Below are positions 36,853 to 50,801 of a stretch of 64,000 nucleotides of DNA, piece after piece. This DNA is from Scleroderma bovista. Its lineage: Eukaryota > Basidiomycota > Agaricomycetes > Boletales > Sclerodermataceae. Within the stretch, counting starts at the first letter, position 1, and every line of letters starts with the position of its first letter. The stretch is from NCBI GenBank assembly GCA_037178675.1, contig JAYMGJ010000311.1, positions 1 to 64,000 of the forward strand, in the 5' to 3' direction. The notes under the pieces were generated by a model. It did not search any database and had not been told where the DNA came from. It saw only the letters and a program-made list of their open reading frames with translations. The position numbers and the translations under genes are program-made.

Positions 36853-39319
36853 ATGCACGACATCATAACTTCGCTTGCAAGCTTACTTCATCACCAGCAA
36901 TTGGCACCCTTGGTCGTTTTCTTTCTCTTTCCCCTCCTTGTTCTCGTCTTCTTTCAGGCACTCCGTCGCATATCGCTGAGACCCTCTACCATCATCATGG
37001 TCCTCGAGACATTTGGCTTCACCTTCCCATGGTCTTGGGGCAGCAGCCAGTCGGGCTCTAGTTCGCCCCATGATTCCAAGAAACTCAGAAAGAAGCACAT
37101 TCGCTCTCGCGCCGAGCACCTCGAGTTGAACGGATATGCCAGACCAGGTGCGTCAGCGATTTGTGGCCAGCCGATTGCGTTAAACACAACAGTAGAAGGG
37201 AGAACAGGTTCACCCGAGGGCTACTACCCTGGTCTCGTCAATATATCAGGAACATATTGTTTCATGAACTCTACCTTACAGGCTCGTCCATGTTCACTGG
37301 TATATATATACCCGTATCTTACGAAACCGCGTAGGCAATGGCATCCCTGTCCTACCTACAACCTTATCTCGTTGCTGTCCACGAGAAAGCTGTGCGTCTC
37401 GACGTGCCCTCGCCTGTCGTTGACGCACTTCTCGACCTTATCAATGGTACGCTGCAATATACATCCTGCACCTTCCCTCCATCCACCAGTCTTACAGACC
37501 TCAACTCACCGCGGTCATCATACCACTCCATACGCCCCCTCGAGATCGTAACCGCCTTATCTGGTCAATCTCGTGGAAAACACAGCTCACTTTTCTCTTC
37601 AAGAGAGCACCAAGACGCACAGGAATTGTTCCAGCTCGTCTCTGAATGCATCAAGAAAGAAGTTGCTGCAGTAGACAGAGAGGGCCATCGCGACCGCGGT
37701 CTAGGTGGTCTTTCTCAACTCCACGTCGAAGCGAAGGAAATAGGGAAAAGCGTATTCGACGGCCTGACAGCGAATAGAAGAAGTTGTGTAGAGTGTGGAT
37801 ACACCGAAGCTGTCATGCATTTCGCTTTCGATAGTTGGCAGCTCGCGATCCCCAGATATGCCGTATGCATGCCTCAGCACACTCTCGCCTTCCACTGATT
37901 CCTTTTCAGCCCCATTGTCGTCTGGAAGAATGCCTCGCCGAGTACACCAAACTCGAGATGCTGACGGATTGTATTTGTCGCAAATGCTCCATGATCGCCA
38001 CGCACCAACGCCTCCAACAAGATGCAGATCGCCTAGAGAGGACAGTGTATACTGACCCACAGGCCACAATCTCCAAGAAGAGAAGGGCAAAAGATACCAG
38101 AAAATTGGAGGCCAAGGTCAAGGCAGCCCTGCAACATGGTCGACTAGAGGAAGACATCAAGGGCTTGAAACTTGAAAAGGTGTTCAGCAAAGCATCTACA
38201 AAACAGGCAATGATCGCAAGGGTACACCACTCGTCACCATTTTATCTCACGAGATCTGACCTGCTGATCTAGCCGCCACTTGTACTAGCGCTCCACCTTA
38301 ACCGTTCGCTGAGTTATGGCCAATTCGCGATGAAGAACTCCGTGCGGATCGTTTTCCCAGAGATACTCGACCTTACCCCTTTTACTACCTCTGGCAATCT
38401 CTCCACTGTCCCCTCCGTTCCCATCTGCTCGCCAGCTCCAACGTTACCCCGATCTACAACACCTACACAGGCGATGTACTCCACTCCGAGGACCTTCTAC
38501 CGTCTTTCTGCTGTCGTCTGTCATTATGGCCAGCATTCCTTTGGACACTATGTCTGTTACCGCCGCAAGCCACGCCCGCCGGCGTGTGGTGAATGGCGCT
38601 TTGCACCTCCAAGGTTTGCCGACCCCATCGGATGCAACTGCGACAAGTGTCTACGATACGGCAATATTAGAGACGACGACGACGCCATTGATTCCATGTA
38701 TCGTCCAGGACGCGGATGGCTGCGAATTAGTGACGACTCCGTCACGGAGGTCGGGATTGAGTCCGTGCTTCAAGAGGGCTCCGGGGCGTTCATGCTCTAC
38801 TACGAACGCGTGGTACATTTACGCCCTGGTGTTTACCCACTGCACGACTCACCACGCAGTTCAGAGGAAACACTTAAACCGATGCCCTCAATTACTACCC
38901 GCGCCAGTGATTCGACGCCATCGTTAGCAAGCATATCGTTGACAGAAGAGAAGGAGCGGGCGATACGAGGTGCGCGTGTCGTGAGGAGCGTAGCAGCTGT
39001 TAGAGGGAGAAGCGCGTCGGTTGCACCCTCTGAGCGATCTAGCAAGTCACAGTCTCCTGTCACGAATGGGTCTGCCGCAATGTCACAGATCGTTGGAAAC
39101 GGAGATGCTGTACATCCCGCTTTGCCCTTAAAAGTGAGCAAATCGCAGGTTTCCCTTCCAAGGCTGCCGAGCAAAATGCCTTCACAATCATCGAGTCTTT
39201 CCTCGTCGGCTCCAGATCTCCCTCGCACCATTTCGGCTTCGTCGTCCCATTCACAGCATTCCCTCGTTTCTTCTACATCACACCAGTATAAGCCTTCTAT
39301 AGTGGATCTCAAAGCATGA
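36853..39319 (+). CDS. Membrane-anchored ubiquitin-specific protease, Ubp1-like
   Basis: This cysteine protease removes ubiquitin. The ATG at 36853 starts MHDIITSLASLLHHQQ, followed by one transmembrane segment (LAPLVVFFLFPLLVLVFF, about residues 18-35), as in yeast Ubp1. The Cys box is GLVNISGTYCFMNSTLQ, one residue longer than the usual GLxNLGNTCFMN. It is followed by AMASLSYLQPYL after a likely GC-AG intron. EHQDAQELFQLV, CxxC pairs (CVECG and CICRKC) and PPLVLALHLNRS follow. The His box is HYGQHSFGHYVCYRRK, and the last box is WLRISDDSVTEVG. A Ser-rich tail ends the protein at 39319. The length is about 735 residues. It is divergent from CDC7. Confidence 0.92.
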
Positions 39320-39779
39320 TCGCCACCCCACCTAATCCATGATATTCTTTTGCCTATTGTCGACTTGTTTATTGTCTTTCCTGTATCTGTAGCTCTGCAT
39401 GAATGATAAACTGGTCTCAAATAACTTAGACTGCATCACAGATGACGCGCATACATAACAAACCAATGTTCCAAGAAAAATGAGGATCAAGTGGCCACTG
39501 CATTTCTTAGCGTAAGAACGTGCAAACGTACGTTGAGTCCCGGTAGCAACACATCATCTAATCGTTTCCGTCCAAGCAAGAGAAGCCACAGGTAAATATC
39601 TCCAACATGCCCTGACACCCGTGACCGACCGAAACGGAGGTTTAATGATACTACGTAGTATGCGTCGCTCCCTGGCAGAGCTGAGCGTAGCGATCGTTCC
39701 AGGAACTTAATACTGTTTAACAATACAAAATCGACAGTCCAATCGAGAAAAGAAAGGTAGGTGCACGGCAGCGGCTGGA
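39320..39779. other. Convergent intergenic region, 460 bp
   Basis: These are the 3' ends of the protease gene (+) and the small orphan (-). No exon or RNA gene was recognised. Confidence 0.4.
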
Positions 39780-40221
39780 TCACCAGTAGATCTGTCGTTC
39801 CACGACGCGCTGTTTGACAGGTCGCGTATACGTAACGGTGCGTCTCACACGGGTGACGGTGGGGGACCTGTGGATGGCAATGAGGAAGACAGCAGGCAGG
39901 CCCATCAGAAGACGCACCATGCACGGTAGACTTCACCAGCCTCGAGCTGGACTTCGAGTATTTGACGGCCCTATAACAAATTTCAGGTGACACATGGCAA
40001 CAGCGAGGACATCGGCACGCACGACAGAGTCGGTGAAGGAGCCGACAACGAGACCTTCCTTGCGGCCATAGCGGTCGTGGTTGACGGAGACGATTTCGCC
40101 AGGCTAACAACGCCCACACTGATGAGAAAACCAGCCCAGGGCAGGATTCGGGAGAGCTCACTGTAATCTCGCCACTGATGGGGCCGGTTTTGAACTCCTC
40201 TATTCTCTCGTAGGTGGCCAT
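39780..40221 (-). CDS. Small 93-residue orphan protein
   Basis: The ATG at 40221 opens MATYERIEEFKTGPISGEIT. Three short GT..AG introns join to PGEIVSVNHDRYGRKEGLVV, then GSFTDSV|GRQILEVQLEAG, and finally SPTVTRVRRTVTYTRPVKQR, ending VVERQIYW. The frame is kept by all three splices and the exon ends carry normal donors, which supports a real gene, but I recognise no family. It is short, soluble and basic at the C-terminus. Exon choice was made by eye, so a different join is possible. Confidence 0.6.
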
Positions 40222-40723
40222 GGGTGGTCGAGGACTTGCTGGAGTGGGGAGGGAAGTGGCGGCTGGTAGCAGGAAATAAAAAGGCTGATGTGGGAGGAAA
40301 TAAAGGGAACAAAAGGCGGGCTTAAATAGATTAGATGCCCGTCGCCCACAAAAGGCGTGGCAATACACGAGGCAGAATTATCGTGGAAAATACTCAGGTT
40401 TTCCCAGTCGTCAATTTGTCCGCGCTACCGAGCAAAGGTTCTAAGTAGCATCGTACGTACGTTGGACAAGGCTCGGGTCCATGTAGAGCTCGTCACTGTC
40501 CAACATGGCGACAAAGCATCGAATTCCAGACTTGAGCCGCCTGTCGTCCTGTCGCGTTACGTCCCGACGTGCCTCGCGGTGTCACAACCCAGAAAAGGCC
40601 ATCAATGAGCCCATCGGCTTAGTGCCCAGCCGGACCAGCATTGCGCATGAAAAAAAAATACAATGGATGCAATTCCTGGGTATACAACGAAAAGCAAGTG
40701 CTCACGGCGACAAGCAAGCAAGC
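40222..40723. other. Intergenic region, 500 bp
   Basis: Promoter of the small orphan gene and 3' flank of the DUF1992 gene. A short cgtacgtacg palindrome lies near 40454. No gene was seen. Confidence 0.4.
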
Positions 40724-42195
40724 TCATGGTTGCCCACTCCCCGAAAATCTCCGGCGTAGGCGCTCTATCCATTGCATAATGAGGGCACGGAACCCAAAGG
40801 AAAAGCCAGAATCAAACGGAACACCGTCACCAATAATCGACTTCACATTGGAACGGTAAACCGGATGCACCGGGGTCTCATTACACTTCGCCTCGATCGC
40901 ACGGAGAATCTCCTCTCCGCAATCCTCGTAAGCCTTGCCCAACTCCACTTCTCGAGTGTAGTAGGGACGACGGACGGCGTAGGGTGCCGTTGCATTATAT
41001 TTACGAACAAGGGAGTTAAGTTCTGCGATCGCAGCGTCGTGATATAGGCGCTCTCGGTCCTCCCATTCACGCACGGTCGTTACCGTAGCCAATGACAATG
41101 TCGGAAGCATCGCTGCGGGCTCGAAGACGGTTAGCATGCGAACCGCATGCCTTGCCCAAGACTGCCTGAGAGTGTCGCGAAAAGCTTTGACAGATGACTC
41201 CAATTCTGAGCAGGCCACTCGCAGAAAATGAAACGCCATGGAGGTACTGCACCGCTCCGCTGGACAATGCGATTCATGAGAAACTCTTCGCGAGCGATAA
41301 ACGGGTTACGTTCCTCGCTCAGCCTAGTAATCGGCTGGCCTCTACCTTTGACTCTATCGAAGATACCCGCTATCCGCGCTTTCTATACCAAAACAAGTTC
41401 ATTAAGAAATGCCCGGCACACGCAACCCTCTTACCTCTATGCGATCTTCAACAAGGCTCTGCCAGCCTTTAAGACTGACAGGATTTACTTGAGCGGACCT
41501 TCCAAGACCACCACCTCGAAGTCCAAGTCGATAATCCAGCGTTGATTCGCGTGCACATGCCAAGCGACCCGCTTGCTCCCTTCGCTTGGTTAGCTCCCTT
41601 TCCGTCCGTCTGGTTCGATCATCAATCACTGCGGAGCCATTTCCAGTCGAAAGAGATAAAGGCTTGATATTACCGAGCTTGATCGATGCAGAGGAATGGG
41701 TCGGTGCTTTGAAAGTCGTATGCCACGGCTTATGCCCTTCAACAGGAGGAAGAAATGGCTCGTTCTTCCACGTACAAGTAGGAATAGGCTCAGCGATCTT
41801 TCGAGAACCGACTTGCGGGGGCGCGTCCTTCAACTTCTCATCCGCAGTCCTGATGACTCCCGTCCGGAGTGGCCTGTACTTATCCATCAGCATGCGTAAG
41901 ACTGCATCTTGCACTGATTCTTCTCCCGTCCAGTTCTCGCTCTGATGCTCTGGTTGTGAGAATCTGTTACCACCCGGGCAAGAGAAGTAGGTTTTGCTTC
42001 TGCCTCTTCTTGAGCAGCATCCTGGAAAAGCTTCGCACTGGCGTTCTGGCCGCCCTCCTGATGCGAAGCAGCGCTGTGATGCACGTATTGGGTAAAGGGA
42101 CTAGGCAGAAAGCAGGGTCTGCCAGTATTCGAATGACGTGTTAGTACTCTGCCCGAGCTTGACGAAATTGATGGAACGGCCAAGATCATCATCAT
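40724..42195 (-). CDS. DnaJC28-like DUF1992 protein, mitochondrial
   Basis: The start at 42195 (three ATG codons in a row) gives MMMILAVPSISSSSGRVLTR, a likely mitochondrial presequence. After an 89-nt intron (donor gtgcga, acceptor ccag) the chain continues KHQSENWTGEESVQDAVLRM and LMDKYRPLRTG. The DUF1992 domain reads GWQSLVEDRIE, then ARVAGIFDRVKGRGQPI, then NPFIAREEFLMNRIVQRSG. The C-terminal half (ELNSLVRKYNATAPYAVRRP; GKAYEDCGEEILRAI) matches the rest of that family. There is no J domain. Human DNAJC28 and fungal relatives share this unit. The molecular role is not established. The length is about 420 residues. Confidence 0.85.
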
Positions 42196-42412
42196 ATGGA
42201 CGAGAATCCTTGTTGTGATCTATTTATACCAGGACTGCATTAGTACCACTAGCGCTTCTGGAGCAGGTAACCATCACGCTGCTGGTAATTCTGTCTGCTC
42301 GTATCGCCATCGTCGACATTTGACTCGTGACTATCGGATTCGAGATTATTGACGTGGAGCATAGAAACACAATTACATTGGTCGACAAATACACATATCA
42401 TAATACACTTCC

Positions 42413-44593
<2,181 letters not shown>

Positions 44594-44971
44594 GTTCCTC
44601 ACTGTCAAGTTCTTTGGCTGTAGCACACTTGGAGTTGGGGGTCAAGTGCAATCGATTGTGCGAACGGATCTTGCTCAGGCTCCTGTCTCGTGACTTGTAT
44701 ACACGATTACGGCAAATCTACATGCCTTGACAGTACAATTTGGGTACAGTGCAAAAAATAAAAGTGGCGACAACCATGAAAACGCCATGAACGCCACAAA
44801 GTTGCTAATCGACACGTATCGCTACAGGTAGAATCGGTTCAATGGTGTGCCATGAAGCCCAAGGGTCAATTTGGCAACTGTTAAGGTCCACGTTGATAGA
44901 ACCCATAGCATTGAAACCAAAGTGAATAGGTCCAAGAATAGTCCGAAAGGCTCCACATGTCGGCGACCAGC
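44594..44971. other. Intergenic region, 378 bp
   Basis: Promoter of the P5C dehydrogenase gene and the 3' flank of the BTB gene. No further feature was seen. Confidence 0.4.
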
Positions 44972-45799
44972 TCAGATGGTGGAAGGTAGTCCATCGATCC
45001 GCTCCTTCAAGTCCGCGAAGAACTCGTGGTTGTCGAGTATGCTTCCCGAACACCTGATACACTCACACTCCCGTGCGACCCGTGCCAAGAATGGCAGACT
45101 AAATACAACGTCTGTTGTCGGCCGTTGAGCCAACTCCTCCTTTGCATACCGCTCGAACACCTTCCACCACTTGGGAGGAACAAAGTTCCCGTAATACACG
45201 CTCGTGCATTGTATGCACTTGACGTCGTCCCTGATTTTGAGAAGCCGCTGAGCAGCGTCTGCTCGGGTGCGGTGAAGGACGAGGAGGCGATGATATGCGT
45301 AGGCGGAAATGAATTTGAGGTCATCCGACAACGGACAGTCGAGTACATTGCAGGAGAGCGTGTGCCGCGACGCGATCTTGGCTTCGTACTCCAAGTCAAA
45401 CCGTGTTGCGATAGCATATACACGCAATGGGTTCTCCTCCAAGAACCTCGGCGACACCAACTCTTTCCGCAGAGCAGCTATAACTCCCATGAAGTCATAT
45501 TTGACCGCAGAAGCAAGGAACTCGTCGAGTTCATCGAGGTGCTGTACTTCGGGATCAGGTTCTGGGTAAATGAACTGCAAAAGTGCCCCGATGATGGAGC
45601 TGCGTTCAGAGACAGGTATAACGGGATGATCTTCGTTGGGAGGTAATTTGGTGAGCGGCTGGGGCAGTGCAAACATGTGCTCGAAGAATGGTGAAGCAGC
45701 GGCAAGGATGCATTTGTGGGCGCAGAATTTGACACCGTCACTGGACTCCAAGACAACGTCTGATGCTTGCGAGTAGGTTTCTGTACGGGAGACGGTCAT
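44972..45799 (-). CDS. BTB/POZ domain protein
   Basis: A single exon of 275 codons from the ATG at 45799 (MTVSRTETYSQASDVVLESS). The BTB fold is seen as SDVVLESSDGVKFCAHKCIL, ASPFFEHMFALPQP and ALLQFIYPEPDPEVQHLDEL, about residues 12-105. After it come AIATRFDLEYEAKIASRHTL and a Cys-containing tail (VKCIQC and ECECIRCSG) that could bind a metal. This is a common expanded family in agaricomycetes with no defined partner. The frame is open 60 bases upstream of the ATG, but without another ATG. Confidence 0.88.
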   Translation of the reverse strand: MTVSRTETYSQASDVVLESSDGVKFCAHKCILAAASPFFEHMFALPQPLTKLPPNEDHPVIPVSERSSIIGALLQFIYPEPDPEVQHLDELDEFLASAVKYDFMGVIAALRKELVSPRFLEENPLRVYAIATRFDLEYEAKIASRHTLSCNVLDCPLSDDLKFISAYAYHRLLVLHRTRADAAQRLLKIRDDVKCIQCTSVYYGNFVPPKWWKVFERYAKEELAQRPTTDVVFSLPFLARVARECECIRCSGSILDNHEFFADLKERIDGLPSTI

Positions 45800-45967
45800 G
45801 ATCACTGAGAAGGCCAGAGGTACTGCTTGGTACGCAGTCGCGACGTTAAAAGTGAGCAAGCCAGAGGTACTGGTTTCATGACGTTAAACGCAACTGAGTC
45901 ACCCCTGTTGGGACATTGTCGAATTCATCGCGAAACAAACATACACAAATACGCGGCTGACATTTGA

Positions 45968-47453
45968 TTAGTAATGACGCCGAGGATGCCGGTCAGTTGT
46001 CTCTCGGCGGCTGCGCTCGTACAGCACAGGAGACCGAGAGCGGCGGCGACGGCGATCCCTGGAATTGTCGTGTTCGCGTTGCCCACTTCTGCTCCTCTTC
46101 CGGTGCGGGGCGGAGGGGACATCGAACACCATGTCGTATTCGTCACGGCCACCTCTGCCCACATCCGCTCTATATCGACGTGTCTCTTCGAGGTCGTCTC
46201 TCCCTCCAAACCCGCCATTGTCTCTGGCCCGCCGAGGACCCATTTTGGGATCGTTAGACCAGCTGCTATTGAGTCGCGCCACGGATTGGGAGCTGTGCGG
46301 GACAGTATCAGCTTCATTGTCAGTGCCATTACACCAAAAGAAGACTAACAAGTCAACCCATATACGCCGATCATCAATAAGGACGTTCTGCATCTTGAAG
46401 TATGCCTGCTCCCTCAAGTCAAGGCTGTCCCTTAGGCAATGAAAGCATAGCACTTACCTGTTCTGCATCTTCTCGTTTGTCAAATTCTATAAATGCATAC
46501 TGCAGGGAATCCCCAGTCTTTTTGTCACGAATGACCTGGCAACTCATAATAGTTCCAAAGCGCGAAAATATCAGCTCCAGATCCTCGTCCCGAGTGACCG
46601 GATTGAGTTTGCAAACGAAAAGAACATTCTCTGGTGGTCGAACGTTTGCGAATGGCAAATCACCAACCATTTCAAGCGTCAAAGCAGAGGCCGCTGCAGC
46701 CTTCTTTCGGCGTTCACGCTCCGCCTCTTCTTCCGGTAAAGTCGCTAATGGATCCTCATCCTCTGCAATGCGCGTGGAATTATCCGGTGGGCGAGTCGGT
46801 GAGGAAGGCGGTTTAATCAATCCTTCAGGGTCAGAAAATGGGTCATCTGCGGAACAAGTTTCTCAAGGCATAGGATTGTGGGAGTGACGTCCACGTACCC
46901 AAGATGATGACGTGACGAATCCGAACATCCTTGAACGGTCTTCCCTCCTGATCGGTGAATACGTCATTCAACTTGTCCAGAGTTTCCAGCCCCTCCACTA
47001 CATGTCCAAAAGCGGCATGTTTTCCGTCCAGATAGTCAATGTTGTCTGCCAAGGTTATGAAGAATTGACTGCCACAGCCCCCTGCATTCCCATCGACACC
47101 AGGAGCTACCGCCATCGAAACAGTGCCTTTGTGCGAGTGCTTGAGCTTCGGGACGAACTCCGGTGTGAAGTAACGAGGGACCGATGTGCCGTCTGAGGCG
47201 ATGTAGGACCATACGGACTCTCCACCAGTACCTGTCGCTGTCGGGTCACCTGTCTGGGCAAGGAAGTCCTTGGAAACTGGAACACATTAAAATAAGTTTT
47301 GGTAGCGTGAAGCTGCTCACCGTTGAAGAATGCATTCAGGTTGTAGTAGTAAATCTTGCAAAGTTTGAGGAAGTTTTCGCATGTCTTGGGGCACAGTTCA
47401 ACTTCCAGGTCGATGACGATGTCACCGAGCGATGTCTCAAACAAGACAGACAT
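45968..47453 (-). CDS. Cyclophilin with RRM domain, PPIL4/Cyp6-like
   Basis: This is a peptidyl-prolyl isomerase fused to an RNA-binding domain, probably nuclear and linked to splicing. The ATG at 47453 gives [20 protein letters not shown] and [18 protein letters not shown]. The cyclophilin part continues [39 protein letters not shown] and [20 protein letters not shown]. The RRM is [20 protein letters not shown] to [16 protein letters not shown], then [18 protein letters not shown]. The C-terminus is rich in Arg/Ser/Asp ([16 protein letters not shown]). The canonical isomerase Arg/Phe positions are partly altered, as in other PPIL4 members. The length is about 420 residues. Confidence 0.94.
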
Positions 47454-47842
47454 TGCACGGCGTTGATCGGGGTTTTCAACGTTCTGTGTGGTGGACTAGT
47501 TCCTTCACAAAATCTTCAAGTTGTCAGTGGCGTACCTCGCAGTCAGGATAGGCCTACCGACCTTGCCCTACTGTGGTGCCAATAAACGTCAGAGCGACCG
47601 CGAAACGCTGGGGTGTTAATGGCGAGTTGGCGATGCCCAGGCTTCAGCGGGGAAATATCAAGGGAACTGTGTGACCAAGTTCACGTTGACTCGTTGAGCG
47701 CTTTGGTACTACAAAGGACACGCCAAACGCCGAGATACTTAAAACTTTGTGCTTGTAAGTACCTTGCAGTCAAGCTTGTGATATGTACGTGGACTGCGGG
47801 CTAGTTCTTGTCTGGCTTTGGGGAAGAAAAACAAAAACATAT

Positions 47843-47913
47843 GACCACCGCAGGGGTCGAACCTGCAATCTCCTGATTCGTAGTCAGACGCGATGCCATT
47901 TCGCCAGGCGGCC
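47843..47913 (-). tRNA. tRNA-Arg (ACG), no intron
   Basis: The 71-nt cloverleaf has acceptor GGCCGCC with GGTGGTC, anticodon stem TCTGA with TCAGG, loop CTACGAA (anticodon ACG, read as inosine-CG for CGU/CGC/CGA) and T arm GCAGG-TTCGACC-CCTGC. A T run follows (plus strand acaaaaac near 47831). It shares the T arm and 3' acceptor strand with the two tRNA-Arg(TCG) genes but differs elsewhere. Confidence 0.93.
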
Positions 47914-48184
47914 GTTGTTACTGGTGCAAGCGTGAGAACCAAGACACGCCAGTTTTCTTCAACTTATGACTTGCGACTGCCTCCCGAATACCTCTCTTTC
48001 TGAAGTCGTGCCTTCGTGTCAGTGTGATGGGTTTTGGTCCCGCTGTGGTCTGAAACGCCTCACCACCACCTTTCTTTCAACTCCTGGCTCTCGACCGAAC
48101 CAAACATATACGGCTACCTGCCGTCCGTGACACTGACAGGCGGAACTGAATTACTGGCTTGTGATTCTTATCCTTCTTTCTCTG

Positions 48185-50625
48185 ATGCTAGCAGGATCAG
48201 TGTCCATCTCTCCTCGCCCACGCCCTCCTGCGAGGTCAAGACGCACTTCCACCAAGTCGTCCCCGCCACCTCCATACCGTGCATCTTCTCCAGTTGATAC
48301 CCATCTTGTTCGGGGTGAAAGGCATGGGCCGTTCTCCGAGTCCATCCATAGAGACTGGAACAGGCTGGTTCTCTCGGCACAATCAGAGAAATGGAATGGG
48401 CGGTCCCGTGAAGAGTTGTCCGACCTTCTCCTTAAGGCAGATGAATTCATTAGAGATCGGGAGCAAGGTAGGAACCTGTTTGATCAGGAAATAGTAATGC
48501 TAATATCGCAGTAGAACTAAACCTGACTAGTGCCATGTACAAAACCCTTTTTGAGAACAATCTTGAGTTAAAGAACAGGCATAAAGCATTCCTAGCGAGG
48601 CTACCTGCATCCCCGGTGTTATCATCGCCGAAGCGCTCGCCCTTACACACTATCGTATCCTCTGATGTGCAACTCCCGCAGTCTCCGAATTATTACAGCG
48701 ATACGTCGAGGTCGTCATCCAGAGCCAGTTCTCGCGCTTCCCCTGTGCCTCATCATCGACGCATCTCGGTATCACCCTCAGACCTGGTTCTTTTGTCGGA
48801 AGAAAACGCGCAGCTTTTGGAAAAGCTCGAGAAGCTTGAGGCAGAGTCTGTCCAGGCGGACCAAGTTGGGAGGAAGAAGCTTCGAACTCTGGAAAAGGAA
48901 ATACAGGGCCTGCGAGAGGAATTGGAAAAGACACGCGCAAGAAGCGATGAATTCGAGGCAAAGGCGAAAGCTGCTAGCATGGATGCGACTCTGCGAAACG
49001 AGGAACTTTCAAGGAAGAGGCAGGAAAGAGAGGAAAGGATTCGTGCGCTTCGTGGAAAATCGGTCAATGACTCGGAGGACTCAGACATCAGGGACTTCGC
49101 ACCTGGCAATGCTATCATACCAATGCGCTTGAACCCGAGGGGCCAATCTCGTAGACACGTGTCTCAGGCCATCTTTCAGCCGTCGTACTCTGACGACGAC
49201 GTGCCCGAACTCTCGAGAAAGGGTCGGAATGCGCTGAAGCGGTCTATTTCTCAGCCTGGCTTCTTGCACGTCCCCAGCGACGTAGAACCCCCGACGGAAT
49301 ACGCATTAGTCTCTCAACTTCTCTTAAAGATCAAGGAACTCGAGGAAACAAATGCCCAAATAATGGAACAGCAGGAGATGACTACTGCCCAGCTGCAGTC
49401 AGTGCACAAAGACGCCGATAGCATTCGCCTCGCTTACGAGAGTTTGGGTGATGCTGAAAGCACCCAATGGACCTCTGAAGGCGAAGACAACGATCAACTA
49501 TCCGAACAAGAAGGGGTAGGGGAAACTGTGCGATTCTCCAGCCTGCGCTCCCTTTCCGAAGCAGCATCGATGGCTTTTTCCAGCGTCATCGAGGTCAGTG
49601 TCCGAAGTAGTTTGGGACAGGGTCCTATTGGAGATTCCCCGCCTGTCGTCTCTCGTACCAGAGCACGGAAATCAGTCGTCGGTCTGTTTGATTCGCCCTC
49701 TAACAGCTCAGCTACGACACCTGGTCACCATAGCACGCCCTCTGTACATACTCTCACAATTCCCGGCCTTCCTCCTGTACCATTTGTCCCACAGCCCTCC
49801 AGGACGTCATCGCGGTCACCCTCTCCCACAAATAGGGAAAGTGTGGCTGGCATGATTTCACCCACATACGAAAAAACGCTGAGCCATCCAACTCTTGATT
49901 GCGAACTCGGCGCTGTTTTCGATGGCACATGGCAAGGAACGACAGGAAGCCATCATTTCAAATCCCCAAGCTTGGTCGACTTGGGAGTAATTGACCTCCA
50001 TCAGTTAGGCCCGGGCGACCTCGTATCGCCGTCAATGATGGGCGTTCCATCTCTCTCAACTCCTGCCGAATGCAATGACGCAGGTAGTCCAATCGAAGTA
50101 TTCGCATCTGCGCAACAAACATCGGGACTCCACCCTGGTACATCGCGAGGTGACCGGAACAAGATCAAGTACGCAACGGCAGCAGAGAGAAAGCGTCGAC
50201 AATCAGAGACCGTCCGTATGCGGACCAATTACTGGAGCCAAAGCCGGTTTGGAGGAACACTTCTACACTTCGATGTTCGTCAGAGCACGGACATTAGTCG
50301 TCCCTCGACGCCCATCCCCCAGCGGCTTGTTCACGCTTTCGACGCTGTCGTCGGCACAATTGGCCGCAACAACAGCGAGAATGATGAATCATCGCACGAG
50401 CACGAACCCGAGGCGGCTTCTGCCAGCGAGGATGCGGCCGATTCGAAGTCTGCATTGGTGAGTACTCCACAACAGCATCGTGGTATTGTCGCCTTCGTGC
50501 TGGAGGTGTGGCTCTGGCTGCAGTTTGCTATCATAATTGTCGTGTTCGTGTGGGCGATGGCTAAACGTGGGCCGAAGAGCGTGCTTGAGGGCGCTGGGAA
50601 GAGGAAGGTTGGTCCTACGAGCTAA
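48185..50625 (+). CDS. Tail-anchored coiled-coil protein, unknown function
   Basis: Two exons: 48185-48467 and 48512-50625, joined in phase as QVELNLTSAMYKTLFENN. The protein has 798 residues. The N-terminus is Pro/Arg/Ser rich (MLAGSVSISPRPRPPARSRR). A charged coiled coil lies at about residues 190-280 (SEENAQLLEKLEKLEAESVQ; LRTLEKEIQGLREELEKTRA), with a second one near 360-395 (LLLKIKELEETNAQIMEQQE). A Ser-rich spacer follows, then one hydrophobic segment near the end (LQFAIIIVVFVWAMA) with a short basic tail (KRGPKSVLEGAGKRK). This suggests insertion into the ER or another membrane by the C-terminus. The gene has no recognised relatives in my reading. The first ATG upstream in frame is 48185. 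Confidence 0.85.
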
Positions 50626-50801
50626 TGCCTTTTGCCTCTGGCCATGATATCCGTTGATATTTAACTGGAGACACCGTATTATAATGATGAACGTTAATCG
50701 ATATCTATGGATCCCTGTACTTATTATGAGCTACATAGTGTTTCGTGTAGAAGGAACTTAGTACCTGTTACGTATGTCAGGCTTACCCCTTCATCCTATA
50801 C

